Assembly: GCA_963556495.2 (NCBI GenBank)
Contig: OY747702.1
Location: 50,076,286-50,140,285 of the forward strand
Direction: 5' to 3'
DNA length: 64,000 nucleotides
Source: Valencia hispanica
Taxonomy: Eukaryota > Chordata > Actinopteri > Cyprinodontiformes > Valenciidae
Positions within the stretch are counted from its first letter, which is position 1, and each line of letters begins with the position of its first letter. The position numbers and the translations under genes are program-made. Under the pieces are notes generated by a model, which worked only from the letters and a program-made list of their open reading frames with translations, had not been told where the DNA came from and ran no database searches. Below are positions 1 to 13,248 of the stretch, one piece after another.

Positions 1-1205
1 TAAAGCATCTAAAAGCTGCATTGACTACTAATTACATAAACTATAGAGAACTGTTATGGGGAAATTATGTTGGGCTGGCCAATCACAGTTGTGCGCTCTT
101 CGTTGGATTTGATGGATAGTTAAAAAATTGGGTATCCTATAGTTTTTATAGACCAAGCCCCAGGAACCAATGCCTCAACCACTAGGCTCGATTGGTAGAA
201 TTTTCCTCTTGCAAATTAGTTGTCCTTTTCCCTGTAGTCTTGCTTCAGGAAGAGCTTTACTGTAAATCACTCTTAGTCTGACCAATCCTTGCACAGGCTT
301 ATCTTAGCACACCTCACTAGGTGCTGGAGCACAAGACAACACAGTCCCCATAATCTCCAGTACTCAAACCAATAGACTATGGTAAGGTATTGACTTTAGG
401 AGGTGGATTCACTCCACAATTGATATTTACTGCTTGAATTTATTGCTAGATACTGAAAGTAAAAGCATTGTTGAGCCATGGTGTGCTTTACTGTATTTGC
501 TTGTCTAACTCACCCACGATTTATGTAAATTCTAAAACGTATCAACAAAATAGTTATTTAAGTCTGATGTATGTGTATAGAGTTGTATGTTTTGATTCTT
601 TGTGTGCTTTCCCATCATCTGAGCTGGTAGTTTGTGCAACCACTTCTTTTATCTTTGTCTTGTTTTACCATCAGACTCCGATCTCTTTGCTTGGCAGCTA
701 CATTGTGCACGTTAGTTTACTTTCAAACTCATTTCATCCTTGTCACAGGAAACATGCCTCATCAGCCTGTAGACTCACCCCTCTAGGCTGCTGGCCCTCT
801 CTAAAGAGATTTTTCTGCTTCAGATGTGAATACAGTTTGATAGATTTGAACTTCAGCTATCAGCAGCAACAACTTCTTGACAAATTAAGAGACTACATTG
901 AGGTAAATCAACTGATGAATCTGTGGATGTTGATACTTTCTTGAAACCTGTGATATACTATAATCAGATCCTATTTATAGGAGTCAACATTTTCTGCACA
1001 TCTCAGGTTTTCAGGGAGTTGATTCAAGAGCCAAGAAGAAAAGAAAACAGATGCTACCTCTCATCTTTTAGTTGTGGTCCTGAAAACACAAACTGAACAG
1101 GTCTCCAATGACCCAAGGGTTCTGGATGATTCATGCCTACCAGTAACTTTGTGATGGTGTTAGGCCCACGACCATTTTTAAGTATCTCCAAATTTAAGTG
1201 TCTCC
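1..1205. other. Intergenic DNA, no gene recognised
   Basis: I see no supported gene here. The longest open frame (about 158 codons from 468, plus strand) has biased low-complexity composition, no recognisable domain and no clear splice or promoter context. I treat it as a chance reading frame. Confidence 0.5.
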
Positions 1206-1221
1206 TTTTTTGAGCAGAGAG

Positions 1222-1320
1222 CTATTGAAGTAATTTAAGGACTGGTGTGATCTGATCCATTTCCCCGGTGTTGGTCAGGACTCCAGCAGCAACATTTTGG
1301 ATGAACCACAGCAGTTCTGT
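1222..1320 (-). repeat. Decayed LINE reverse-transcriptase remnant
   Basis: Read on the minus strand, about 30 codons resemble the stretch near the C-terminus of L2/Rex-type LINE reverse transcriptases (IQNVAAGVLTNT...ITPVLKLL; the family usually reads IQNAAARVLT...ITPVL). Only this short piece is visible, so it is an old fragment with no coding ability. The assignment rests on one motif. Confidence 0.35.
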
Positions 1321-1583
1321 ATTTTCATGTAAAGATGACAAAGCATAACCTCTGGCCAAATTCCCCTTGGATAAAGCCCAATCAATGTTTACAACCCCAA
1401 TGTCCATGTGGATGTGGCTGGTTCAGTCTTCTGAGCTCACTGAATAAAATCATGACATTGCTAGATTATTAGTACTTTCAATCCCTGCAATCTCACCACA
1501 ATGCCTACCCCCTGGGTATCACATCTGCACGAGTTTCTTTGTCCTTGTTGCACACATTAGAACTTACCAATAGAAGTGGGAGG

Positions 1584-1623
1584 TCCAAATTGCACCCAAC
1601 ACTGCGGTTGGGTGCAATTTGGA
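1584..1623. repeat. Perfect 17-bp inverted repeat (hairpin)
   Basis: The left arm (1584-1600) and right arm (1607-1623) are exact reverse complements around a 6-base loop. The core of the left arm reads CCAAATTGCACCCAA. Because it is palindromic, overlapping open frames appear on both strands, and neither looks like a gene. It could be the core of a small foldback element or a cruciform site. Confidence 0.8.
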
Positions 1624-1639
1624 GGTGTGTACACTTATT

Positions 1640-2984
1640 CCCAGCAGTGAGCACTACTTCAGCAGAAATCCCATGGATACAGGTTTCTGTGTGCAAGAAA
1701 CCTGCGGCTGGGGTGCTATTTGTGGGAATGAAGAGAGAGTAGATTGCTTTTTGCACCTGCATAATGAGATCGCCTTGGTTTTGGCCACATCAGTTGCTGT
1801 ACGGGATGTGAACAGCAGTCGTATAAGTAGTAATACAATGACTTACTTGGAGTCCTCACAGGGTGTTGTGGACATCAAAGTGTTGTAGCTTTGTTACAAC
1901 CACCCATCCCTTATCCAGGGTTATAGAATGCTGCCACCAAGATGAAACAAACAGCACAACTTCCCTACAGAATTTTTTTTGCATGCTCAAACCACTCTGG
2001 GAACTCTCATCCTAATTTTATCAGGGTAAAAAAAACCAAAGTCACTTTAGTGAAAGCATGAATTGTATTGAGTTTCTTTTGGATGTGGGGTGAAATGATA
2101 GAGCTTTCTGCAAGATAGATGGAAAATATGTTTGTCGGCCTCATACACCGGATTCTGATGAAGAAGCATCACTGTTGTGTTTAAGACTGAGCCTCGCACT
2201 CCCAAATGATACGTGCTTTTTTTTGTCACATTACACAACACTGAAACTTATTCCCACATATAATTATCTTGTGGACACAAAACATAAATTATTCATTTTC
2301 TTGTACATAAAGGAGTTTTCACAGTTGGCTATGAATTTTGTGTATGCTACAAACTGTGGCTCTTGGTTGGAAACATTTATTTGTGCCGTGGGGTGTTGGA
2401 TTTGCTTCAAGGTGAAATTACATTTTGAACTCTCCCCTTCCCTTCTGTCTCAACAGTTGTATACTCTCTATAAATTTAGGAACATAACTCAAAATGCTAA
2501 TGGGGAGTAGCTGATATGTGGACAAAATCTGTGTAAGACGCATAAAGTGTGTCCCATATTTGCCAAGATTTTTCTCATTGTTTCTTGGGGGATAATAAAA
2601 TATTGCTTTCTCTTATAATTCATATATGAGAAAGTAGTGGGGTTCCATACTTTACAACAGATTTGTACCTTTTCAGTAACAAGAACCAACCACACCCTGA
2701 CAGACAACCTTTTAAATGTTACTTCTCAATCTTGATGGAGTTAGGAAGACATGGGTCATTTTCAAGGGGTGGGACAAGTGCTTAATTCATGTTGCTACGA
2801 TCCTTCTTTTAACAAGACACAGTGAAAAATTGTGGGATCAATGATTCTCCATAAAGAATACTATGTTTTATTGGTACTGTTTAACTTTTCCTCTTTGTAG
2901 TTACAGTTCTAGTTATTTTGTCTTTGCCAAAGTGTGACAAGTTTACGATTAAAACACAAAGAAAATATGGTTTTGGAACAAGAT
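1640..2984. other. Intergenic DNA, nothing recognised
   Basis: No gene, RNA or complete mobile element was recognised. A short run of CTGT and CCGT units near 2986-3003 marks the edge of the following LINE fragment. Confidence 0.45.
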
Positions 2985-3830
2985 CTGTCTGTCCGTCCGT
3001 CCGTTCTAACAAGACAGAAGTTGCCGTCTTTGGACCAGAAGCTCTAAAAAAGAAACTGCTTAATTGATCACTTCTTCTGGATGGCATTGAATAGGCCTCC
3101 AGGAATAACGGAAAGTACCTCTGTGTTATTTTTGACCAAGACATGACATTCAAATCCCATATTAGAGATATGATTTCTAGATTTTCCTCCTTTTACCTCA
3201 GGAGTATTGCTAAAATTAGAAACATCCTGTCCAGGAGTGATGCTGAGAAACTAGTCCATTAATTTCTTACTTCAAGGCTGGACTACTGTAATTCTTTACT
3301 ATCAGGAAGTCCACAAAATGCAAATAAAAGCCTTCAGTTGATCCAAAATGCTGCAGCAAGAGTTCTGATGAATATTAAAAAGAGAGATAAGGTTTCACCC
3401 TTTTTAGCTTCCCTTCATTGGGTCCCTGTTAAATCGAGAATAGAATTTAAGATCCTCATTCTTACTTATAAAGTCCTTAATAATCAAGCTCCACCATACA
3501 TCAGAGATCTGATTGTTCCATATGTTCCCAACAGAGCACTTTGCTCTCAGACTGCAGGTTTACTGGTGGTTCCTAGGATTTCTAAAAGTAGAATAGGAGG
3601 CAGATCTTTTAGTTATCAGGCTCCTCTCCTGTGGAACCAGTCTGTGAGGCAGACACTCTGTCTACTTTTAAGGTCAGACTTAAAATTTTCCTTTTTGATA
3701 AACCTTATAGTTTAAGTGGCTTAGGTCATCCTGAGCTATCTCTGTCGTTATAATGCTATAGGCTTAGACTGCTGGAGGACAGACTGACCACTTTATTACC
3801 AGTTTCTGAAGCATTTCCAAGCAAGTGAGT
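2985..3830 (+). pseudogene. L2-like LINE reverse-transcriptase C-terminus and 3' UTR
   Basis: Conceptual translation gives the C-terminal part of an L2/CR1-group LINE reverse transcriptase: FDQDMTF, SRLDYCNSLLSG, LIQNAAARVL, LHWVPVKSRI and a final LLWNQS block, ending in a stop near 3715. An in-frame stop at about 3260 (LVH*FLTSRLDYC) and earlier stops show it is dead. The sequence after the stop (GGTCATCCTGAGCTATCTCT, then GGCTTAGACTGCTGGAGGAC) recurs in reverse orientation beside the LINE copies near 34.5, 41.4 and 47 kb, so all belong to one family. This is the only plus-strand member seen. It is 5' truncated, as usual for LINEs. Confidence 0.8.
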
Positions 3831-5879
3831 CTTTGTTTTTTTAAGGCAGTCCTTCCTGTAAAACCTACTGAAAACACTCCCTATAGGAGGGCAAAGCACC
3901 TCGGCTGGGTTCTTTTTATCCAGCAAAGCAGTGACTCTGTTCTGAAGTCTTCCATTACACCGGAATTCTATCCCTAAGGCTGAGTCTGACTACTGTGCAG
4001 GAGAAGTTCAGTCTTGTATTTGTGACCTCATCCTTCCTCATGCTCTAAATACCAAGATATGCTTAAACCCTTTACTGCAGTAACTCATTCCGAAGCTAAA
4101 GGTGGCAAACTTTGCTTTTACAGCTGAGGACAATGGCCTCAGATTTGTAGTTTGTGAACACAAATTGTTTAAACAATCTTTAAAAAGCCTTTTTAAAATG
4201 TGTTTGCATGCTGATGAGATATTCACTTGATTTCTTTCTTTCTACCTTGATGAACAAACAAAAGCATTGTCATAATCCTGTTTTAGATATGACTTTTCTA
4301 TTTTTGTCTTTTGAACTAAAATCATCAAAATTTAATCTTGCTTCATCTCTTCTGATAGTTTAACTAAAATGCCTTCTTGTTATTTGCTCTGAATTTTTCT
4401 TTTCCTAGGTTAAGTTTTAGATAAACGACTAAAGACATGAAAATGACATTGTCTCTTTTCCTCAGCTGAACCACAAATAGCACAGAAGTTTGGGAGCACT
4501 ATTAATAACACCACTGCATCTGGGATGAGTGTGAAGGACTAAACTAGGAGATGGATCTGGATCACTGGCAAGGGTCCAAGTCAAGGAGGAAGAAGGTAGA
4601 AACTGGGTGTGGAAAGAAAAGTCGGAGCCCAGAGAATCTGAATGATTCATTTCCACATCAAACGCAACATTCACCAAGCCGCTGGATTTTTATCCAAGCA
4701 GACCAAGACCCCTCATCGTTCTCATCTGACATGCACTTTGTTGGTGCTTGAATCACTCAAGTCTCATCTTTTAATAATGAGTTTCGTTGTGCGGAAGCAT
4801 AAACACACAATCACACATTTAAACATTCAAAACATGAAAATGCTCCAGTGTTTTACGGGGAGGCTGAACCAAACTCTGTGAAGTGTGTTCTAATACTGAA
4901 ATAAGAAGCAGAGTCCTACATGAGATCAAGATGCAAACACATATACAAAAACAAAAAAGAAAAGCAACCACTAACCGGTTATTTGGCATTAAAATATTCC
5001 ATCTCTCAATGTAGCTCAGATAAATAACTCCTTCGCATATTTCAGCACACGTTCACTGTCAGCGTGTGCTTGGAGGTTTATTTAGACCCTGAGACAGAGG
5101 GAAAAAAACAGCACAGAGAGGAATCTGCGAATGTGAAGCTGATGCATGATGACCAGCACAGTTGGATGCGCATTAGAAAAACAGGCAACAGAAAAGGTCA
5201 GGCCATTTAAATCAAGCAATATTTTTTAAGTTTAATTTAATTAGTGTTGGGAATTTATTGTTAATAAAAACAATATAATTAATTTCTTTTTAATATGGGT
5301 ACACTTTCAAGGTGAGAACAATTATGTTTTCTTTAATTTTTAAAGAATCCAATAACGCTTCAGGTAGTCTTGAACCCACTCTTAAACCCATAGAATCATT
5401 GTTTAAAAAAGGCTTTTTTTTACTTTTAGAAAAAGCACTTTTATATTACAAGTGTCAAATCCTTAAAAAAATAACATCCTGATTTTTGAAAATTTAACAT
5501 TTTTAAAACATGATTGTGCTTTATAAATTTCTCCATCGACTTGCACCACCTACATTATGTAAATTCTTCAAACTTACAGCTAACAGTCTGTGCTAAAGAT
5601 GACTGCAAGATGCTCTTTACACACTTTGGACAAACTCTCATGTCAAGTCAGCGGAAAAAATATTATTGTTTGCATGTGCTGTTTGTTTCTGTTTGTTGTT
5701 TTTAATGAGATGTTCAATGTTGGGATTTGCTCCAGGTGGCAGGAATGATCCAATCCCTTGAATTCTTTTTAATTTCCAGCAAATTCTAATTACCAACACA
5801 TCTTATGACAGCAACTTCTATATGATACATATATTTAACACCAGACACTTTGTAATATGTTTGTTACTCCTTCACCAGG
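3831..5879. other. Intergenic DNA, nothing recognised
   Basis: This is AT-rich sequence with only short, unconvincing open frames. No domain, splice pattern or complete repeat was recognised. Confidence 0.45.
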
Positions 5880-6095
5880 GTCCTGTACCATGAAGGTGGC
5901 TCAACAAACTCGGGGATACAGGATTGGTTTTGAATCGACAAAACCAAACCGATGCAATCAGGCTTAATTGGTACCATGACGCAGGTTATCAACTTTCTCT
6001 GTCAACTCAGGCTTTGATCCTTAAGCTATGATTAATCCACAGGCGCGTGCACATAAAAGAGTGACGACGACACTGAACAACCAATCGCGTTCGAT

Positions 6096-6365
6096 ATGGA
6101 TAGAGCGAGAGCTATCTACTTTTCAACGGAGGAGCAAGAGATTATTCTCCAGAAATATGAAGAATTTAGAAATATTTTTCAAGCACGCAGTAACACTGTA
6201 TCTGCTGCCAAAGCAAGAGAACAATCGTGGAGGAAGATTGCTGATTGTGTTAATGCGTGGGTTAAACAATTAATGTACATTTAAGTAGGCTAAGCATATT
6301 AAAATATATAAAATGCTAAAATATATATGAATATATATATATATGAAAAAAAAAAATAAAATAAA

Positions 6366-6403
<38 letters not shown>

Positions 6404-7472
6404 GTGTGTAGATGTATGTAAAATGTGAAAGTATAGGCTATTACATCCTAAGAAAGATTGATATTCATTAATTTTTAGATGCAACCCCAACTCCAAACGG
6501 TCTTCGCAGCAGATCAAGACAAAATATAAAAATATAATTCAAAGTGGTGAGTATTTACCATTACCTTTTATTATTTTCTTTGAACATTTAATCACAAACA
6601 CTTGTTTGCAGCAAACAGAAAAAAATGTGAAAAAAGGAAAACTGGGGGAGGGCCACCTCCTCAAGATTACACTGTGGCAGAGGAGTTGGCTTTGAGCAAC
6701 AACAAGGGGCGGCCGATTATGGATGGGATTGGATGTGCTGTACAGTCTGACCCTGGTGCTGGCTCATCTAAGCAAGTGACAATGGGTATGTGTGTACAAT
6801 GCATTACTAATGTTTTAAAAAAAAGTTAAAAATGGCTGACTCTGTGCTGCAGTAGAGGGAAATACAGTGTCCCTGTTGAAGCCAGCACACATGCACACAG
6901 TCTCCCACACAGAGGTCAGTATGCAGCAGACAGAACACCAAACATAACCTTCTTTATAACAGTTATGCTTGACATTGGCCTTAATTTATTAGGGTGAACC
7001 AAACGATGAAGACACTCTGTCTGTGTGTTCTGAGGCCGTTGCTGAGGTGAATGCTCTGAGCTTTTTATTATGGCACACATTTGAATGTCATAATTAAGTG
7101 ACTGGCCCTTACACATCTCTTTTGTAGGATTTTTCACAACCTGCCCCAGAAACTGAGGCCTCTACCTCAATGGGCTACAGAAGGAATGTGAACAAGGTAA
7201 TGCTTTAAACCCTTGACATAATTTACAGTCAGTCCTGTGTTTGTAGAAAGTCATGCCACTTTTTGTGATTTGATCAACCTCCAGAAAACGTGTAGTGATT
7301 GTTTGTGGTGGAATTGTTTCAGGTGGAAACAGACTCAGTCAGGGCCCTGTACAAAAGGAGCCTCGCACTAGACTGTGAGCTGAAGAGGCTCCAAATTAAG
7401 AAAATTAAATTGGAGATCAAACAGCTGGAAAAACAGATCTCAGTATGTGAACCTTTTTTTTTAACCAAGTAA
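6096..7472 (+). CDS. Harbinger Myb/SANT-like DNA-binding protein, seven exons, open throughout
   Basis: The exons I infer are 6096-6256, 6479-6546, 6612-6785, 6853-6914, 6993-7046, 7128-7196 and 7323-7472. Each junction has GT/AG signals and the phases match. The joined frame is 738 nt (245 residues plus TAA) with no internal stop. The N-terminus (FSTEEQEIILQKYEEF, then NTVSAAKAREQSWRKIADCV) is a Myb/SANT-like trihelix domain. Next come a basic linker, a GGGPPPQDYT proline block and a C-terminal coiled coil rich in Lys, Leu and Glu (exon 7). In known Harbinger systems this protein enters the nucleus with the transposase and recruits it to the transposon ends. A downstream plus-strand ATG at 6028 lies in another frame and was not used. 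Expression is unknown. Confidence 0.75.
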
Positions 7473-7552
7473 CCCTTTAGTATGAACATTATGAATGTTT
7501 ATTAATGTAATTTTTCTTGCTCTCTTTCTTTCCCCCTAACCACATGATGACC

Positions 7553-7558
7553 AATAAA
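7553..7558 (+). terminator. Poly(A) signal of the Myb-like gene
   Basis: A canonical AATAAA lies 81 bases after the stop codon of the Myb-like gene and is the first such signal downstream. Assignment is by position only. Confidence 0.55.
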
Positions 7559-7592
7559 ACAGTTTGAGACATATCTGTAGTGTCAGTGTGCT

Positions 7593-7598
7593 TTTATT
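7593..7598 (-). terminator. Poly(A) signal of the truncated transposase
   Basis: AATAAA on the minus strand overlaps the end of the truncated transposase frame. It sits 35 bases from the plus-strand signal, so the two Harbinger genes converge on one short terminator region. Confidence 0.45.
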
Positions 7599-8280
7599 AA
7601 GTAAAATATTGTGTGGAGATTGCAACATGTGTGCAGTCTATTGCTCCTATGACTCTAGGGAATCCTATCATAGGAATAAACGACATATATTTAAAATCAT
7701 TCTTAACAGGTAGCTGCTGCAGATTACTGTATTTCACACTTAGATTTCTAAGTGTGAAATATGCTTTTTTGAAAAACAAAACAAAAAAAAAAGAGTCTGA
7801 AATGTTGAATTTGTTCATGTGATGTCACCCTATCAAGATATCTTACTGGCGATTTTATAAAAGCCCTCTTTTATGGACATGGTCGATAAATGTCCAGGGA
7901 ACACAATGAAGCTATTGATGTACCCCATGCAGAGCGAGAACCACCTTTCGAATGGTTCGGCAGACTGTGGTTTTCCCTAGATTCTCTGCATCCCCGACCG
8001 CATACAAGTATGTACCACTTGCAAAAAAACGCAACGCAATACATATCATTTGCGGTACAGTCAGGGCATGGTTTCGATGAATCACATTTGTTATGTGCGG
8101 CTCAAGAACCTCACAGAGATAAGACATTCCTTCCGCGGAAAATCTGTATCTTTCATACAAGTACGCATCAGGAAAGTCAAATGGATTTTGTCTGTCCCTA
8201 AAAACTCGTTCTCTACGAAGTGCTCGTCTTACAATTTGCGCGGAGATGTCCACAGGATTAGGGAGAAAAGGTGAAGCCAT
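7597..8280 (-). pseudogene. HARBI1-type Harbinger transposase, frameshifted and truncated
   Basis: The start at 8280 gives MASPFLPNP and continues through FDFPDAYLYERYRFS and LRFFASGTYL, typical of the N-terminal half of Harbinger nucleases. Near 7920-7925, at a CCCC run, the frame must shift by one base to continue as SFIVFPGHLSTMSIKEG. An apparent 182-bp intron (7665-7846, GTAAGA...TAG) then separates it from FPRVIGAIDCTHVAI, which holds the first Asp of the DDE nuclease triad. The frame stops at 7597, and the second Asp and the Glu are absent. This is a nuclease-dead derivative. The single-base shift in a homopolymer could also be a sequencing error, but the C-terminal loss could not. Confidence 0.75.
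7730..7761. repeat. Perfect 15-bp palindrome inside the transposase intron
   Basis: Arms 7730-7744 (TATTTCACACTTAGA) and 7747-7761 are exact reverse complements separated by TT. It lies within the inferred 182-bp intron of the Harbinger transposase and would fold into a 15-bp stem in the pre-mRNA of either strand. Confidence 0.8.
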
Positions 8281-8525
8281 TGCAACAGAGAACAGACGCT
8301 GGGAATTAGTTACGTCACATATATATGTTTCTTTGCTCACAGCTGATTGGTCAAACTTCAGTCTGAGATCGCGAATCCAGAACATAACCTGCCCCGGAGC
8401 AGGTTAGCCGTGCAGCGTAAGATACCATGGCAACGAACACCGATCAAAGCCGAGCCACTTTCATGGTACCCAAAACCCAGGGTTGGTGGAAACTAAGCTG
8501 AAACACAGCTGGCTAGCCACCTAAT

Positions 8526-8616
8526 CCGGCTTCATGGTACACCTTAAAGGCCTGTGCGTGAATATATTGTCTGATATTAAACCGGTCCGTGGCGAAAAAA
8601 AGGTTGGGGACCACTG
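8526..8616 (-). mobile_element. hAT-family transposon end fragment
   Basis: Read on the minus strand from 8616, the sequence begins CAGTGGTCCCCAACC and continues through CGCCACGGACCGGTTTAATA. This is the terminal sequence of an abundant fish hAT group as I remember it. The other end is not visible, so only a fragment of about 90 bp is claimed. Confidence 0.5.
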
Positions 8617-10107
8617 TTTTAGAGTACAGAGGCCTTGCCATTACGTTAATTAGTAATGCCCTATGTCTGCCTCCAAGCTGCTCGAATGCACAGACAGTTG
8701 TTCTTGTAATAAAGATAAACAAGGTAGCAAAAAGAATCAAACTTGCTAATGCACACCTCCAAAACATTCTAAGAGTTTGACACCAAACATTAAAAAACTT
8801 TTTGCCAATTTAAAACAAACAATTCAGAGTATCCTAATCACACAATGGGCAACAAAAAAGAGAAAAAAATGCATTTGTTGGTTCTGTGGATTTTATGGGA
8901 TTTTCTCTGCAGGCAGAAAAAAGATATGGGAGATAGGGGCTTGAAGTAGAGCAACAAAAGTAGATTAAATAATGAACTCTGCACTGAAACTTTCAGTTGG
9001 TTTTGGGGATCTGATAAGGATGCCTGCCTTTGGAGGTTTTCCACTAATGTCTCACTAAAAGGAGAACCTCAGGGTAGACCCAGAACATCTACTGTGTTCT
9101 GGGAAGACCTTGGAGTGTCCCAGAATGAGCAAAAGACTATGGTTGGAGAAAAAGATGCCTGCATTTTCCTTCTCCATTTATCTCACCAACCCAATCCTGG
9201 GTAAACACAGACACACTAAGGGGATATTAAAATGTAAAGTCTTGTCTTCTGGGTTAATATCATGTTTGGGGGAGAAAAAGCTGACACTCATTTAAAACGT
9301 CTAGCCATACAAATGCATATTTAATAAAACGAGATTTGGATTCAGGTGTTCTAGTATTCAAGGAACAGGGTTGCTGCTGCAGGAACAACTTGAGTTGGTT
9401 CCCTCCAAGGACATTGAAGCATATGGAGAACTAATTGTAACACTGTTATGCAGAGCACATGGTGGAAAGCTTGGAAAATTCTTGTGTTTTTCTCATTTGA
9501 ATGAATGAGGCGCCACTTTTTAATCCAGTTCTCCTCACATCCAGATGGCAGTTTAGGGACAAGGAGCCGGTGTGTAATCAAGGGCCAATGAGTCATTCAT
9601 TTTTCAAACTTCCTTTATCTTTTTCAGGGTCACTGGAGCACATCCAGAGGGTTGCAAGTCCCCTGGATAAGCTCCAGCCTCCTTTGACTATCCAAGCTGT
9701 TACCAGGTGTGAGTATGAGTGTACATGTAAGGATGATAAAAATGGTGTAATACTGATATATTGAATGGGTTGATATAAGTTAAAAGATACTTAAAATGGT
9801 CCATAAAAAGGAGAAAGCTAAAATACACTTATGGTCTGTAGATCGGTAATCCATTGCTTTTTGGGTAAAGGAGGCTAAAGACATTTATAGGACAAAAAGA
9901 TGATCCGTTAAAAATGCTGTTTTATTTAACTTCTATAATATTTTTGGGAAATGCATCTTAAGTTACAATATGCAGTGTTTGCTTGTTTACATAAGTTTCA
10001 CTTTCTTTGTGCCGTAAGTTTAAGTACCAGTTTGTGATCGAAGGATCTGCTAACGATTGCTAATGCCTCGTTCAGCCTGTGTACGGAACATGTGGCTTAC
10101 GTTCGTC
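8617..10107. other. Intergenic DNA, no gene recognised
   Basis: Only short open frames without recognisable domains are present. Part of 8617-8770 may belong to the same hAT-related repeat as the preceding feature, but I could not support that. Confidence 0.4.
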
Positions 10108-10173
10108 CATTACAACATTGGACTTGACTGAAGCTACATCGTGTCCGTGTCATACTTAGCATTTCCTCTTTTA
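10108..10173 (+). repeat. 66-bp direct repeat, copy 1
   Basis: This copy is identical base for base to 10899-10964, 791 bp downstream. It is followed by GAG and then GTAAGA, which looks like a splice donor. No open frame links the copies. Confidence 0.8.
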
Positions 10174-10898
10174 GAGGTAAGAACGAGGGTTGTGTTATGT
10201 TTGAACGATTTATATATGTGTTTAATACTGTAAGGAACATGCAGGGAGTAAATGTTAATGATTGTAGTAGTTTATGTATGTGCATTGAACAGGCTAAACG
10301 TGAAGTGTTGCTATAGTGTGGCCTGTATGCTAGCTGTGATGTGGATCGAGGTTGAAGCGTGGCAGTAATGTAACACCGCCGTCCCACGTTCTGTGTATTC
10401 ATGTTATATCATAGTGATAAGGTAAAAGTGCTATTGTTGAAGTTTAAGGAAAAAATGTGTTGAATGTAATGTGGCAAGGTAGTTTATATGTTTAAGTGCA
10501 ACACTACTACTGAGGGTAAAATGTTAAGTGTATTCTGAATGAATATTTATAAAACGGCAGTATTTAGCATAACAGAATATTTTCCATTGTGCTGTTTATT
10601 TTCTAAACACTTTGCATGGTTAAGCTAGATTTATCTGTTTTATTAAATGTAGGCCTACTGTTTCAGGGTTATTTGTCAATACTGTTTTAAGATGCTTTAA
10701 ACATATTTTGATACATTTTTGGTAACTCACTTTAAAGGTTAACTCAGGTATTTTAGTAATATGGAGTTATAACTGACCAGCTGATGTTTTTCCTAATTGT
10801 TAAGTTTCTCAGAGGGACATTATTATATTGTGAAAAGGGAAAATAACATGCTTAAGTGTGATACTGTGTCAATATACTGTATGTTCATGTTAAATATG

Positions 10899-10964
10899 CA
10901 TTACAACATTGGACTTGACTGAAGCTACATCGTGTCCGTGTCATACTTAGCATTTCCTCTTTTA
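10899..10964 (+). repeat. 66-bp direct repeat, copy 2
   Basis: The second identical copy continues into CAGAGG after a pyrimidine run (TTTCCTCTTTTACAG), which resembles a splice acceptor. The pair may be short terminal repeats of an unknown insertion or a recent local duplication. Confidence 0.8.
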
Positions 10965-13012
<2,048 letters not shown>

Positions 13013-13119
13013 TTTGTATACTTCTTTTTTTGTGTGTGTAAGTGTCCACCTTATTCTGCACCTTGGATTTTTTATGGAGGTTATGTTCTCCAAGTTTTGT
13101 AGAAAGAATCCACCACACT

Positions 13120-13137
13120 TGGTGTCAGAAGTGGGAT
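13120..13137 (+). other. Primer-binding site, tRNA-Leu type
   Basis: TGGTGTCAGAAGTGGGAT is, as I recall the tRNA, the exact complement of the 3' 18 nucleotides of vertebrate tRNA-Leu(CAA) including CCA. It lies two bases after the CA that ends the presumed LTR. Confidence 0.7.
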
Positions 13138-13248
13138 GGGACGTCGGAAGAAAACAGAGTGTCTTTCAAAGCAGAAGACTGGCCTGAGCTCTCAGCAACC
13201 GGCAGAGGTGGGAGTGGGGAGAGTCAGCAGTCGACATCAGCAGAGGAA

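Larger units (their letters stand above)
5880..8485. mobile_element. PIF/Harbinger DNA transposon (Myb-like gene + truncated transposase)
   Basis: A Myb/SANT-like gene (plus strand) and a HARBI1-type transposase (minus strand) are arranged tail to tail, the standard two-gene layout of vertebrate Harbinger elements. The ends look like imperfect inverted repeats: TACCATGAAGGTGGCTC near 5888 on the left, and TACCATGAAAGTGGCTC on the minus strand near 8470 on the right. Bounds are approximate and no 3-bp target duplication was confirmed. The transposase lacks its C-terminal half, so this copy cannot move itself unless supplied in trans. Confidence 0.75.

Noticed and set aside
468..944. 158-codon frame
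   Set aside because: No domain, biased composition, no splice or promoter support.
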